A stretch of 64,000 bases of DNA from Sepioteuthis lessoniana. Lineage: Eukaryota > Mollusca > Cephalopoda > Myopsida > Loliginidae. How positions within the stretch are numbered: the stretch's first letter is position 1; every line of letters begins with the position of its first letter. This document shows, piece after piece, positions 47,305-58,880 of the stretch. Made by a program: the position numbers and the translations under genes. Under the pieces are notes generated by a model that worked only from the letters and a program-made list of their open reading frames with translations, searched no databases and was not told where the DNA came from. Location of the stretch: contig OY757904.1 of assembly GCA_963585895.1 (NCBI GenBank), positions 89,605,168 through 89,669,167 on the forward strand, read 5' to 3'.

Positions 47305-47538
47305 TTGAACCTCTGTAAATAAAATATTGATAACCGACCATCTTTCCTATTGTCATCTTATTTTTTCCCTCACATGACCATTTTCTCCTTAGAACATAAC
47401 AATTAGGGCGAGAGAGAAAGTGGTCACCTTGAACCGGGATTTGTTAAGATAGTGATGGAAGTTTGGTGAGTGTGTATCGTGTAGGACAGCACCCTTACAA
47501 GAAGTTGGTTGGGAGCATATATTTGCTTATGGTGTAGA
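47305..47538 (-). repeat. Gypsy-5 3' LTR (partial)
   Basis: gtgtaggacagcacccttac, then aagaagttggttgggagc (47482-47517), matches gtgggacagtactcttacag and gaagtaggttgggagtg in the 5' LTR (52388-52427). On the minus strand the LTR is preceded by aaaacggaaaggg (complement of 47541-47553), a good polypurine tract. Its left boundary could not be fixed. Confidence 0.65.
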
Positions 47539-47689
47539 CCCTTTCCGTTTTATAAATAGACTTCATTGTCAATCAATAGTTTACATAGTATCTTAAGTAT
47601 GATGGTTGTCTAATCTTTTCCAGTACGACAGAGGGTTCTACCAGGAAATTGAAATCCGTTGCGTTCTGTCGACCTAATCTCACTGTTAC

Positions 47690-48180
47690 AGGCAGTGAAG
47701 ATCCAATTTTTGGTAGGGAGACGCTCTATGGTACCTGCCTACAACGTGTACAAATTGTGTCGATTTAGTATCCGTTGAGCAGGGCTGCTTCCCATTTAAG
47801 TAGCTGTATTCCTGAGGTCTTGCAATGTGAGAAAGGGTTTCAGTGTTTTTGTTCTTCTGAATGAGGCTTTTTGCACGCTTAACTGAATATTTAGCTTTGT
47901 TATTTGCTTGTTGATTCACAAGGAGTGTCATGAAGTGTTCAAAATTTCACTTTTCTGAAAAGTGCCTAACTAACATGAACAGAGAGCCGACATCAGAAAG
48001 CACCTGACATGGAATTCCGTAACTCACAAAATGCGCCTTCAATTTGCGGATGACACTTAATGGGAAAATGTTCTCAAGTTTGTCTTTTTGTCAGAAGTTT
48101 GAGAAGTGACAAAATAGTCAAAATTAATGAACTCAATTTTTTTGTTATGGGTGATCAGTAGATCGAGAGACTTTAAAGTC
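47690..48180 (-). pseudogene. Gypsy-5 integrase core relic
   Basis: Minus frames read IRKLKAHFVSYGIPCQVLSD (ending in the second core Asp, followed by VGSLF where Asn is usual), then NFEHFMTLLVNQQANNKAKY, with the position of the core Glu occupied by Lys, and KRAKSLIQKNKNTETL. The frame 47931-47686 is open but lacks the catalytic Glu. The neighbouring first core Asp was not located. Confidence 0.75.
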
Positions 48181-48870
48181 AGCAGCAGGCCTGATTAGTA
48201 TTCTTGTATATTTGATAACATGCCTGGTTAAAAAACACTCTCTAACGCGATGAGTGAATGACATGTTTATTGTCACTCCTCGGGCTAGACGGAATGAGAA
48301 CTATCACCTTTAAATATGAAGCGATTTTTAGTCGGTATATCATCCTGAACAAGGAAGTAAGAGTGCATAGCGGCAAGATCTGCTTTATTGATGGACCAAC
48401 CTGGTCTTATGTCCCTTCTGAGTTACAGATCGGTAGAGTTACGGATTTCATCAGACTTATTTGTGGTGGTGATGACTCTGCCAACTGTTCCAGTCTGTTG
48501 GTTCATCAACCGGAATGATAACTCCGAGTTTCTCCCTTCGTCCCAGTTTTTTTTTTTTTGACTCGATAAATCATGGCCACTAGTATGCGTTCAAGTGCAA
48601 CCTGTAGGCACGCTCGTCAACATAATGATCCTTGTTCACGAGTGAAAAGAACAGAATATTCAGTCACTAATTGTTTCCATTATGATTCTGAATTGAAATT
48701 GGCAATGTTGTTATAGTGCACCGTTCATCTCCTCACTTGCCTGTTTCCATAATAATGAGACCTGGCCTTCATTCACTTCAGTAAACTCTATAAAGTATTT
48801 TTTAGGATTTCAGCGACGTTCTTCAACCGTAATTATTTGGTCACCCGTTGCAGCCAGACCTCCTGCTGAT
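48181..48870 (-). pseudogene. Gypsy-5 RT N-terminus joined to the integrase linker
   Basis: Near 48530-48480 the minus strand gives REKLGVIIPVDEPTDWNS, the start of Gypsy RT, after traces of the protease-RT junction (48660-48560). Within about 120 bp the text changes to the region before integrase: FLVQDDIPTKNRFIFKGDSS and ESVF then PGMLSNIQEY. RT palm, thumb and RNase H are therefore deleted. Several stops. Confidence 0.7.
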
Positions 48871-48920
48871 ATTTCTGTGGGGACACGTATACAATGGCAC
48901 CAAAGTTCACTTGAAACTTG

Positions 48921-48941
48921 ATCTCTCTCTCTCTCTCTATC

Positions 48942-48980
<39 letters not shown>
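48921..48980 (+). repeat. (CT)n microsatellite with interruptions
   Basis: CT array with three tat interruptions. Confidence 0.95.
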
Positions 48981-48983
<3 letters not shown>

Positions 48984-49019
48984 GGGTCATGTGAGCATAT
49001 CAGGATTTTCATAATGCAT

Positions 49020-49300
49020 GCATAACATATGTCCAGTGTCACTGGCAGAATTAGACAAAATGTGTTTGACTTTATACCTAGGTTTGACCAGCGAGGATTT
49101 TCCACTGAGGTGTTTTCTTGGATATTTCACAGCAAAGTGGTTTCTATTGTGGTCCACTCTACATGTCTGACCTCACACAGAATACGTATTTTTTCTCTTT
49201 TTGTAATTGTTGCCGCAGAAATTACAGCTAATTTCTTGGTTGTGGATTTTCTATTTGTTCAGCAACTTATTTCTTTTCCCATTTCGCTGTAGTCTGCAAT
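49020..49300 (-). pseudogene. Gypsy-5 gag zinc-knuckle remnant
   Basis: The minus strand reads SCNFCGNNYKKRKNTYSV followed by GQTCRVDHNRNHFAVKYP. Spacing and residues match the two zinc-binding clusters at the end of Gypsy Gag, but several Cys/His ligands are replaced. The surrounding plus-strand 87-residue frame is a shadow of this sequence. Confidence 0.65.
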
Positions 49301-49599
49301 GACTTTCAACTGTGTGCTCGTGGCTTCACAGCTGTATTGTTGTAGTGTTAATTTTGACTGTTTCTACATTATTTTCCGTGTCTGGTAATTTTTAATACTG
49401 AGTACTAAGCAGTCACGTAAAAAGAATTTATGTAAACACTCACAACAGTTACAAGACTTAGCCAGGTTGCATGGTGCTGTCCCATAAGAATCAATGAATT
49501 AACTTTTTATTGGGCTCTACGGTAAGCAATGTACCATTCGTACATTACGTTGGTCTGTCCAATGAAGAGTTGGTCGAATTTGGTCGTCTTTTACTTTGT

Positions 49600-50290
49600 T
49601 ATAATGAAAAGAGAATGTGGATATTAAATAAGAAATAATAGAAAAAAAAACAATAACATGAAAAAAATCACTAAAGACAAACTAAATTAAATAAATACAA
49701 AAATAATAATCTCTCAAGAGGCCTCTAACAGGGAGCAAAATCGACGCATGTCTAAAAATAGGGGTTTCCAGGCGCCAAAGAAAAACTCTTCCTCAGTCCC
49801 TTTGACATAACTCGACTAAGCGGACGTTCCTTTTTCTCTCCACAGCCAATTGGAGCATACATGTTTGCTAAGGCAAAGGCTCTGGCTTCATAGCACGTTG
49901 TGTCTCCTGCTCGTTGCAACGTCAGCGGAACATACCAACTAAATACAGACACATATGGCGGACCCTCAAATTCCCAATTTACCGAAAATGATTCCAGAGA
50001 TTATGCTAATGGCTTGACCGGGAAGCACAGTTATTTTTACCAGTTCAGGAAGACATTCCTCACGACAAAATAGTCGTAAACCCCGAAAATATGAATTGAG
50101 TCTAAAGGTATCCGTCCTTTTTTTTCTTTCTTTCTATCATTGATTCTTTTTCAGCTTCAGCATGCAAAAAGAAGATAACAAGTAAATGGGGGTTAGAAGA
50201 AAAGCCAGTTATCAACGTCATAATTTCCCAACAGCAACACATTATTCTAAAACCATCTTCTACACCCCTTTATGGTGCCCACGACGTGAT
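49600..50290 (-). repeat. 0.6-kb repeat, copy 1
   Basis: Aligns along its length with 51390-52015, offset about 1.77 kb; for example ctttttctctccacagccaa against ctttttctttcaacagccag, and aagcacagttatttttacc against aagcacggttatttgtact. Divergence is moderate, with many substitutions and few indels. Confidence 0.8.
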
Positions 50291-50934
50291 ACGTAAACCT
50301 GAAGTGGTTTGAAAAATATACATATTCGAATTAACAAGCACAACAAGAGATTAAAACTTTCAAAGGATACCAGAAAACACTGTCAAGAAATGTAAAGGAA
50401 GAACGAATCAACTCTACCGCCTTCTGTTGTCTTAGTTTTTTTCCACCATTAATGGTCAAAAATGTCTGACAGCGAGAATTCGCTGGCAAATGGCCGAACA
50501 CACTGCAGGAGAGGCGAATTTGAAAAAAAATGAGTTACTAACTTTATTATTTTGTTGTTGTTGTTGCTGCTGTATTCACCACCTTGATAAAAAAAAGAAC
50601 AAAAATAGAATAAAAATCCTCAAGGAAATGAAAGAATTAGATATATAAACCTCCTTTCAACAAACAGTTAAATACAACAAAAAAAATCCTTCATACCCAA
50701 AGAATTGCTCTATTTACCCACATTGTTAAAAAATAAAAAAAAGGAAAAAAAGAGCAAAGACGACATAAAAAGTCGCCAAGGAGATGTAAAAGTAAGATAT
50801 ATATCACTCTCCTTTCAGAAAGAGAATTACATAGAACTCCAAAAGTCTTTATACCAAATGACTGTGACACACGTATGGCTATGAACAGTCAGAATTTGAA
50901 AACCAGAGAAACTCTATATTCAGAGCCCTAAAAA

Positions 50935-50969
<35 letters not shown>

Positions 50970-51297
50970 TCATCCACAGACAGATCTGTTTCGTTCTATC
51001 AGAACTCATCAGTGTGGCTAGACATATTAGCTGGGATCGAAACTCAAAATGCCAATCCAAGCTTCTAACCCTTCAACCACGAGGAGCCATTAGCAGCGAA
51101 GTAAATTTTAAACGGTTATGAATCACAATTACTATTGTTTACATGCATTCGTTTAACGGCTACCGAGACCTCAATTCATATATATGAAGAGGCTTGCAAT
51201 AAACGCTAATGGCAACACGATTACTTCATTCGCCGGAGAACTCAACCCTACGGGGGTTGGGGAATATATATATATATATATATTGAAAAGAATGACG

Positions 51298-51335
<38 letters not shown>

Positions 51336-51389
51336 ATGAGAGACTGTCTTTACCTCAATGCATCCTTGCTATTCAGGGTGGGGATATAG
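50291..51389. other. Spacer between the two 0.6-kb repeat copies
   Basis: No gene. It holds (TA)n at 50938-50967 and 51262-51283 and (CA)n at 51298-51332. On the minus strand a tRNA-like block lies at 51030-51095, with a B-box-like complement of gggatcgaaactc (51033) and an A-box-like complement near 51070-51085, probably a SINE head. Confidence 0.55.
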
Positions 51390-52015
51390 GATTAAATAAA
51401 TAAAAAACCAATAACATGAAAAAATAAAATAGATTCGAAATAAAATAAATACAAAAATTAAAAGCTCTTAAGAAGCCTCTTACACGAAGTGAAATCGCCC
51501 CAAAACTTAGAAGAAGGGCTTCATGATGCCAAAGAGAAACTTTTCCTCAGTCCCTTGGATATACCTCGACTGAACGAATGTTCCTTTTTCTTTCAACAGC
51601 CAGTTGGAGCACACGTATTTGCTTTGGCCAGAGGCCTTAGCTGTGAGTTGTGTCTCCAACTCGTAGCAACGTTAGCTGAACATACCGACTGAACACAGAC
51701 ACACATGGTTGACCCTCAAATTCACAATTGGCCAAAAATGTTTCCTGGGACTCCTCTAATGCCTTGACTGGGAAGCACGGTTATTTGTACTGGTTCAGGA
51801 GGACATTTCCCATTACAAAATAGTCATGAACCCTGAAAATAAAAATTGAGTTTAAAAGTAGGCTTGTCTTTTTTTTTCTTTTCTTAATTTCTTTTCAGTT
51901 TCAACATGCAAAAAGAAGATAACCAGTAAATGGGAAGAAGAAGAAAAGCCAGTTCATGACGTCATAATTCCCAACAGCAACACATCACTCGAAAATCATC
52001 TTCCTCTCTAAATCA
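51390..52015 (-). repeat. 0.6-kb repeat, copy 2
   Basis: Partner of 49600-50290. It lies just inside the Gypsy-5 primer-binding site, so the repeated block is the element's leader or early gag region. It contains a CRE palindrome TGACGTCA at 51957-51964, degraded to aacgtca in copy 1. Confidence 0.8.
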
Positions 52016-52047
52016 TAGATAGTTGAAACGCCATCTGCTTATCGCTC

Positions 52048-52062
52048 GGAAAAATGGCGCCA
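52048..52062 (-). other. Gypsy-5 primer-binding site
   Basis: The minus strand reads TGGCGCCATTTTTCC two bases after the LTR end (TG on the plus strand at 52065). It begins with TGG as expected for pairing with a tRNA 3' end. Confidence 0.7.
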
Positions 52063-52064
52063 AT

Positions 52065-52446
52065 TGTTAGTTTGTTTTGTTCTCCTATTTTAGGGATAAA
52101 TTTGTTCACATTTGTTTCCATATTTTCATCGTGCTCGATGGCGATATATTTGAAAGGAACTTCTCAACCATTTTTGTGGTTTATTTTTTTGGGGGGGTAG
52201 TCTAGTAGTTGCTCTTAACACCAACTTCTGATGGCACCGTAGTCTGTTTTTCTCTACGGTTTCTCAGTAAATATCAGTCTTCAGTGCTGTGTGTCATCCT
52301 AGCCACCATCATATTCCGTTATGACTCTTAAACACATGGCAAACACGATGATATGATTTGGGTGAAAGTAAGGTGAGAGGTTTTCATGTGGGACAGTACT
52401 CTTACAGGAAGTAGGTTGGGAGTGTACATTTACTTATATTGTAACA
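52065..52446 (-). repeat. Gypsy-5 5' LTR
   Basis: Plus strand tgttagtttgttttgttctc to tacttatattgtaaca; 382 bp with TG and CA termini. Its right part matches 47440-47538. No target duplication could be confirmed because the left end of the other LTR is unclear. Confidence 0.65.
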
Positions 52447-52564
52447 AGTTCAGGATATTTGGTCAGTTCAGAGCTAAAAGAAAAAGTGCTGACCTCTTCG
52501 AACTGAATGCTTTACTCCAATTTTACCTGTGAAGATCACCCTTAACAATTCCTGCCACGGGCCC

Positions 52565-52978
52565 AGTCGGCTGATGCTGCAGAATATACCGACTGCATCT
52601 CTGCTGAGGGGTAAGACTCCCCCAACGAATGTCCTGATATGACACTAAACAATTTGATGGTGAGGCTTCAGTAATACTGGAGCTTTGGGGAATGTGGAGT
52701 ACCTCTCAATTGCCATCGCTACCAGGTCCACTCTGGTCCGGAGTGGTAGCACCTGATAGGGTCCTATGTATAGGTTAAATAGCACTAAATAGTGTACTTA
52801 AACAAAACTGAATTGTCTGAAATAGAATTGTTTTTACATTAAACTGTGTGTAAACAAAAAACTGTTCTTATATTAAACTGAATTGTTTGAAATAGAACTG
52901 TTTATATATGTGTGAAAATGTATTTGGCATTAAATAACCTATAATGATTGATATGCCATAAAACCAAACCAAACCAAA
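52565..52978 (+). repeat. SINE-H copy 4 (most complete)
   Basis: Contains the full series: head gtcggctgatgctgcagaat (hairpin GTCGG/CCGAC at 52566-52570 and 52589-52593), gaggggtaagactcccccaa, gtcctgatatgacactaaac, gcttcagtaatactggagct, gcacctgatagggtcctatg, about two ~52-bp tandem units, and the tail ttaaataacctataatgatt ending in (AACC)n. It encodes no protein. Confidence 0.88.
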
Positions 52979-54289
52979 CTAGAATTTGTTACAAGAGTCC
53001 CACACTAGAACTTCAAATTTTAGTAAACAAGCCAATCAGTTTTCAGTCTTGTCTGAGAGATCAGTATTTGAGTAGAGTTAAGCCAATAACTGCAACCCAA
53101 GTGATGTTTTAATTATATTTGTTAAACTTTCAAGCAAGTGTCCTTTTCAATCTTAATGTATCTATCATCATTACTTACTTCGTTTTGTAACCGAAACAAC
53201 TCAGATAAACAAAGTTTTGGTCAACTTCTCCAACATCCCTTCAACGAATCTTTCACCACAGCATTGGCATTGGAAGTGTTGACAGGGAAAAACCTATTCG
53301 GGCGAAGTAGGGACCATGTCACAGAATCAGCTAAATTATAAAACAGTGCATTCTTTTGATGGTCATTGTAGAAATATATACTTTTGTTTTGAAATTTTTA
53401 AAAAATCCAATTTTTTCAGAAGAAAGCGACAATGCGACAGACAATAGGTTTTTTTTATTCGTGCCTATAAAAATTTGTTTTTATTTTATTTATGTTTATG
53501 TCACTAGAAAACTATTTTTTAAAATTAGTATTTATATTAAAAATTTATTTTGTTTTCATTTAACACTACATTAGAAGTAAAAATTTAAAGTTCCTGCCAA
53601 GCGAATCCAAGGACTCAAGAAAATGGTATGCCTCGAAACTAAAGAAAAGAACATTTAACATTGTGGAAACAGAATATGGTTAAAAGCTCAGTAAAACAAT
53701 TAACATACAAATAACTGTTCGTATTCTTGATGTTAACGTAATGTTTCATCCAATTAATTTGTAGCAGTTCTTAATCTACACGAACTCTCCCCTACGTTAC
53801 CGCCTCCAAAAAAAAGTAGTTTAAGGAAGACAGATAAAAATCCCGAGATGACATAGTTGCAGCATCACCATCTTTAACGACATACATGAAAGTTGTCTGT
53901 CGGAACCGACAAGCAAGTAAACACTTTAAATAATATAAATCCATTAACGCTTACAATAGACATGTTTAAAGGCCAATAATAATACATTTTCGTAAGCTGT
54001 AGCTCATTTATAAAATAGTTGATATATATATTAACTTTTTGTTGCTTTCTTGTTTTATTAGAAATTCCTTTCACTGCACCTGGAAAACTCCTTTGTTACA
54101 CTTTGTGACAAACTCGGCAAACATAATTTACTACAATATTTATTTGACCCTTGTAACAAATTCTTCAGTACTCTTCAAGTGTAAAATCCGAGAGAATAAG
54201 AAAAACCAACGTATTCGCAAGGTCTTCCATGTTTAGAAAAAAAGTATGATACGTTCGACCTTCTTTTCCTTAGAAAAAATATCTCTCAC

Positions 54290-54351
<62 letters not shown>

Positions 54352-55923
54352 GCACATACATATACACGCACACGCAGTGGTTATTCGTGCACCAACTATT
54401 CTAGCAGCGTACTCGTCCACCACGTACCCGGGCGATTCCAAATTATTGCTGGTGAAGGAAGACAAACGGATAAAGGAAATTAGCCTTGTCTTCGTTTTCG
54501 GACAAAGCAAGCTAACATATTAAATACTGTGTACCAGGTTATTTGTCTTCTTATTAGTGACTCCCCATTGTCTTGAAAGGGTGAAGTTCAGAAGTATACC
54601 TTGACATCAGTGGGAATAGCTGAGGAACTTAGCAATTTTAGAATGATCTACTATAAAAAGTAATTTTCACTCTATTGGCTAGGTATACGGATTCTGATAC
54701 ATTAAAAATTGATCATGAGTTGCATTCTGCAACTGTAGAGATGGCCAATCATATCATACAACTAACAAATCAACTTGAAGATTGTAAGGATATAAAGAAA
54801 AGTTCTGAAACTTAAAAGAGACTTTTTTTTAATCTAACAGTTGTTACTAGTTTTAATGAATATAATTATTTTACAATTAATGAATAAAAATCAAGTGAGA
54901 GAATAATGAAACAAATTTTCTATTTGTCATTTCATAATGCTTTCCTAGATTTAGAACATGGATATAGTTTAAGTCTTACAAGAAATGAAATAAGAAAATT
55001 AAGAGATAAAGTATCTGGTTACTTATAAATGTCAGTAAGACAGTACTTTAACAAGCAAAGGACGAAAGTGAGCTTTATAAAAGTATCAACGTAATATATC
55101 GGTCAAGAGGACAGAAGACAGAAGACTATTGCACTGACCATTTATATAAGCACAGAAGCAATTGATATCAAATGATAAAACTAAAAAGAAAGCAATAAAT
55201 AATTCTGTGGCACTTCTATTTGGCTGCGTGAATTCTGTTATACAGTTGGTATTATTATTTATTTCCTTATTTTTCTTATTAGACCGGTTAGCACCCTACT
55301 AAACAGACAAAGGGAATAAGTGACAATTTTCATCTAAACCAAATTTTTAAAAAGTAAACTAAAAATTATTTTACTAGTCTTCCCCCTTCTCCCCCTCCTC
55401 CGCCTACTTCTTATTATATTTCTTAATTATTTTCATTAATATTAACTTAAGAATTTTAAATTCAGTGACGCTATGTCCTCCCAAGATTCAAATTATTTTC
55501 GTGAGTATAACAACTGGTATGTTTTCATATTTTTTGTGTTCATATACACTTTAATTAATAATATTCAAAATAATTCCCTGCGAAGTAATGATTATAGACC
55601 TCATCGTATTATCAATCGTTTCTGTTGCTGTTTTTACAGGAATAATTCATACATTTTGTACATTTTTCATATAGTTAATAAAAGAATCAAATTTTATTTT
55701 GCAAAACTAAGTGTACACGTGACAAGTAGGATAGAAGTGTGCTGCTTTTTATTTATTTATTTATTGGATATCCTGTGTCGTAACTAGAAGTTAGTCCTTA
55801 CTTTTTTCTGCAACTGAAAGTTACTTTTAACCTGACTGCTGTTGACTTTCTAAAATCAAATATATTCATCAGCATTTTCGTCAAAAAGTGACTAGGTGGC
55901 CATGAGTTAAGTATCAAAGTGTA
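52979..55923. other. AT-rich non-coding interval
   Basis: No gene recognised on either strand; the short frames here are AT-rich and featureless. A (CT)n(CA)n compound array lies at 54286-54346. Confidence 0.5.
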
Positions 55924-57000
55924 GTATGACATTGGATCACGGGCCTCGGGCATTTTTTGGAGTTACAGCCCTGCGCTTGGACTCCACATTAAAAAAGGCT
56001 TTGTTCCACACTTCGGCTGGTCGTTTTAAGAGATATACGGATCAAGTCCGGTGTGTCTTAGTTTTGGTAGGAGTCCATTGGGGCATGACATGGGTACCGG
56101 GAAGCCGGCATTCGTGTCACGTGGCTAAGACCGATTCTCCCTGGGTCTCAGAGTGCCGTCCCTTCTGGCTTTCACTTCCTCTGACAGGTCTTGGTTTAAC
56201 GCCTGACGCCCGGTGTCTGAGACACCCCGTTTCAAGGGAATGCCAACGAGGCCCAAGGCATTTTTGGAGCCGCTTGGCGTGTCTAGGATACGGCCTTTCG
56301 TCTAGAAGCCACATTAAAAAAGCCTTTTGCCACACTTTAGCCTGGTGAGATGCTAGGTGAATACCGCCCAAGTGGCCTCGGGGCCAGGATCAAAGTGTTG
56401 TGTGACCTTTGCACAACCTGGTCAATTCACTAGACTTTTTACCCCATTCCGACCTTCTGCTGAATGTTCACGCTCGCTTGTGATCCTGCTTAACCGCAGT
56501 CAACTCCTCCGGGAAAATGAAAACGTTTTAGCTGACTACGATCCCGTTTAAGTGTGGTTGACCCTATCTAGGATGTTCAAGACCGCTTGTGATCCCACTT
56601 AACCGCAGTCAAATCCGCTAGGAGGTCGATCACGTTCAAGTCCTCTGCCGAAGAACACACGTGCTAGCTTATGGCAACCCTGTCTTTTCTGCGGTCGATC
56701 CTGCCTGGAATCAAACATGTAAAAGGGTTGCAACCAAACCTGTCCTCTGCAGACTACGTTCAAGCTTGCATCCAAACTCGACCTCTGCTGAAGACTTTCA
56801 AGCCTGCCGCCGTTCCTTCCAACTCCTGACGACTCTCCAGCTTGCAGCCGTTCCTGCCAACCTCTGAAGCCGTTCTGCTGACCGCTGAAGTGGTATATAA
56901 GACAATGAAAGAGCGTAATAGTTGTACGACTATTGTAGGCATTAGGGGTTCCTATGGTATCGTTTGGGATGGGGGACACTTCCGAAATAGACATGTGAAT
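55924..57000 (+). promoter_or_regulatory. GC-rich island with tandem duplication and TATA box (LTR-like)
   Basis: A sharp rise in GC against AT-rich flanks. A block of ~310-325 bp is present twice (gcctcgggcattttttgg near 55944 and gaggcccaaggcatttttgg near 56249; ccacattaaaaaagg at 55984 and ccacattaaaaaagc at 56309). A shorter repeat with cttaaccgcagtcaa occurs at 56488 and 56597. A TATA box, gtggtatataagac, lies at about 56888. The 140-residue open frame 55926-56348 mirrors the duplication (GPRAFFGV and GPRHFWSR) and has no known domain. Probably the U3 of an LTR. Confidence 0.45.
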
Positions 57001-57365
57001 TTGTAGATCATATTTGTTTTAAAAAAAGATTTAGGGATGCTTGTGTCATTCTTAACGATGATATCTGATGTTTTAAATTTGGTTTAGTAGCTGATAAGTT
57101 TCATTTGTTTCAGGAGTTTGGCGGGTTTTGTGTGTTTCTATTTAATATTGATAATTGCTTGTTCATTTAATTTTTAATTTTTATGCATTTGATTCCTGTA
57201 ATATAGATAGATTGAGTTATTATTGTTGTTTTCGTTATTTAAATGGATGGTGATAAAGATAGAGTTATATTTAACTTATCACACTTTTATATTTCTATCG
57301 ATCATCTCAACGCACATTTTATTTCGTTTAATTTATTATTTTCATACATTTTATGCCACTAAATG
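57001..57365. other. AT-rich spacer
   Basis: No feature seen. Confidence 0.5.
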
Positions 57366-57990
57366 GGTTGTTGGTTAGTTGTTTGGGTTTTATGGCATAT
57401 CAAACTTTGAAGGTTATTTAACGCCAAATCCATTTTTATGCATATAGTCAATTCTATTTCCAACAATTCAGTTTAGCATGAGTACGTAGTATAATTGTCA
57501 AAAACATTTCTATTTCAAGCTGTTCAGGTTATTCAGACAGTTCTAATTCAGCTAATTCAGTTTATTATAAGTACAGATTCTTTACACAGTTAAATGTCAA
57601 AACGGTTCTATATTAAACAATTCAATTTAGTGTAAGTACAGTTTCAATGTTAAAAACAGTTCTATTTCAAGCAATTCAGTTTAGCATAAGAACGCAGTTT
57701 ATATGTAAGCACTTTGTTTAATTATCAAAACCATTTCCATTTCAAGCTATTCAGTTGAGTCAAACAGTTCTAATTCAAACAATTCAGTTTAGCATAAATA
57801 TGCAGTTAGTTCTATTTAACCCCTATCAGGTGCTACCATTCCGGGACAAAGTGGACCTGGGAGCAACGGCAATGAAGGGGTGCTCCGTATTCGCCAAAGC
57901 TCCAACATCACTGGAACCTCACCATCAGTTTGTTTAGTGTCATATCAGGACACTCATCGATGTATTCTACAGCCCCAGCCAACTGGGTAA
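57366..57990 (-). repeat. SINE-H copy 5, inverted, with expanded tandem units
   Basis: On the minus strand, head ttggctggggctgtagaata, gtcctgatatgacactaaac, gagctttggcgaatacggag, gcacctgataggggttaaat, then about seven ~52-bp units, and the tail ggcgttaaataaccttcaaa ending cccaaac. A stretch of about 45 bp after the head (second hairpin plus C run), present in copies 2 and 4, is missing here. Confidence 0.85.
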
Positions 57991-57999
57991 TACACAGAG

Positions 58000-58135
58000 T
58001 TAATGGCAAAACAGTTTTATTTCAGATAATTCAGTTTAGCATAAGTACACAGTTTAGATGTCAAAGCAGTTCTATTTCGAGCAATTCAGTTTAGCACAAG
58101 TACGTAGTTGAAATGTCAAAACAGTTCTATGACTA
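58000..58135 (-). repeat. Extra SINE-H tandem units
   Basis: Two to three further ~52-bp units (complement of tcgagcaattcagtttagca) lie just right of copy 5 without a head or tail, perhaps the remnant of another, truncated copy. Confidence 0.65.
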
Positions 58136-58814
58136 TGTCTTTCAGATGTGTTTATGACCCTATCTTACTGAAATAACAAGCAACCATGAACTCTCACAGC
58201 AATTTCATAAATATTAATGGCAAACCAAACTCTTTTAATCTGCATCAAAGTATACAACCTTTAATTAGTTATCTGAACTCTAATTTCTTCCAAGAGAATT
58301 ACAAGGGTATATTGTCCGTCAATACATAAAGAGTATAAACCCTAATGTTTTTGTTATGCTTTAAATCACATCTTTATTTCATTTGTCAATCTTTTGCGTG
58401 TTAATATTTTCGTTTTCACCAAAGTACCCGCCTATTAACAGAAACCTGATAGTATACCACGTAAACTACTATGGGTTAGAGAAGCAGAAACAAATATGAA
58501 TATACTTCCCACACATTTCCATCATCTACAGTTAGATACATCAGTTCAAATTAGCCTAATTTAATATACTTTTTGCAGAAATTGTGGTAGGATTTACAAT
58601 AAGAAATAAAGACAAATTTCTGTACAACCTGAACCGTTTTATGAGCAGAAATTCGCACAGATATAAAATATGTGCCAATGAAATGAAATATATGCACTAG
58701 TTTAAAGCAACAGTACATTTTTGTTTAGAATATCAACATTTGAAACTTATGATCTAGTTTTAGTATGTTCATCTCTGAAGCTCTAATATCCTTTAATATA
58801 CTTTAACAATTACT
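58136..58814. other. AT-rich spacer before the LINE
   Basis: No gene or repeat recognised. Confidence 0.5.
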
Positions 58815-58832
58815 CTAATTTTTGTTCGCCCT

Positions 58833-58880
58833 GTCGGCTGGGGCTGTAGAATACGCCGACTGCACCTCTGCAGAGGGGTA
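58833..58880 (+). promoter_or_regulatory. LINE 5' head with two small hairpins, shared with SINE-H
   Basis: GTCGGC (58833-58838) pairs with GCCGAC (58855-58860), followed at once by the palindrome CCTCTGCAGAGG (58865-58876) and a C run. The same block starts SINE-H copies 2 and 4. In related LINE/non-autonomous pairs such shared 5' ends carry an internal promoter; that function is inferred here. Confidence 0.6.

Larger units (their letters stand above)
47300..52446 (-). mobile_element. Gypsy-5 retrotransposon relic
   Basis: A minus-strand element with a 5' LTR (52065-52446), a primer-binding site, a gag remnant with zinc-knuckle text (49290-49170), RT N-terminal and integrase pieces (48660-47690), and a partial 3' LTR ending near 47538 after a purine tract. 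Most of RT and RNase H is missing. An internal block of ~0.6 kb is present twice (49600-50290 and 51390-52015). A tRNA-like SINE, TA arrays and a CA array sit between the two copies. Confidence 0.75.

Noticed and set aside
58833-58880. Hammerhead or HDV-like ribozyme at the LINE start
   Set aside because: The hammerhead core words (CTGATGA and GAAA in register) are absent and the HDV-like nested pseudoknot could not be fitted by eye; left as hairpins only.
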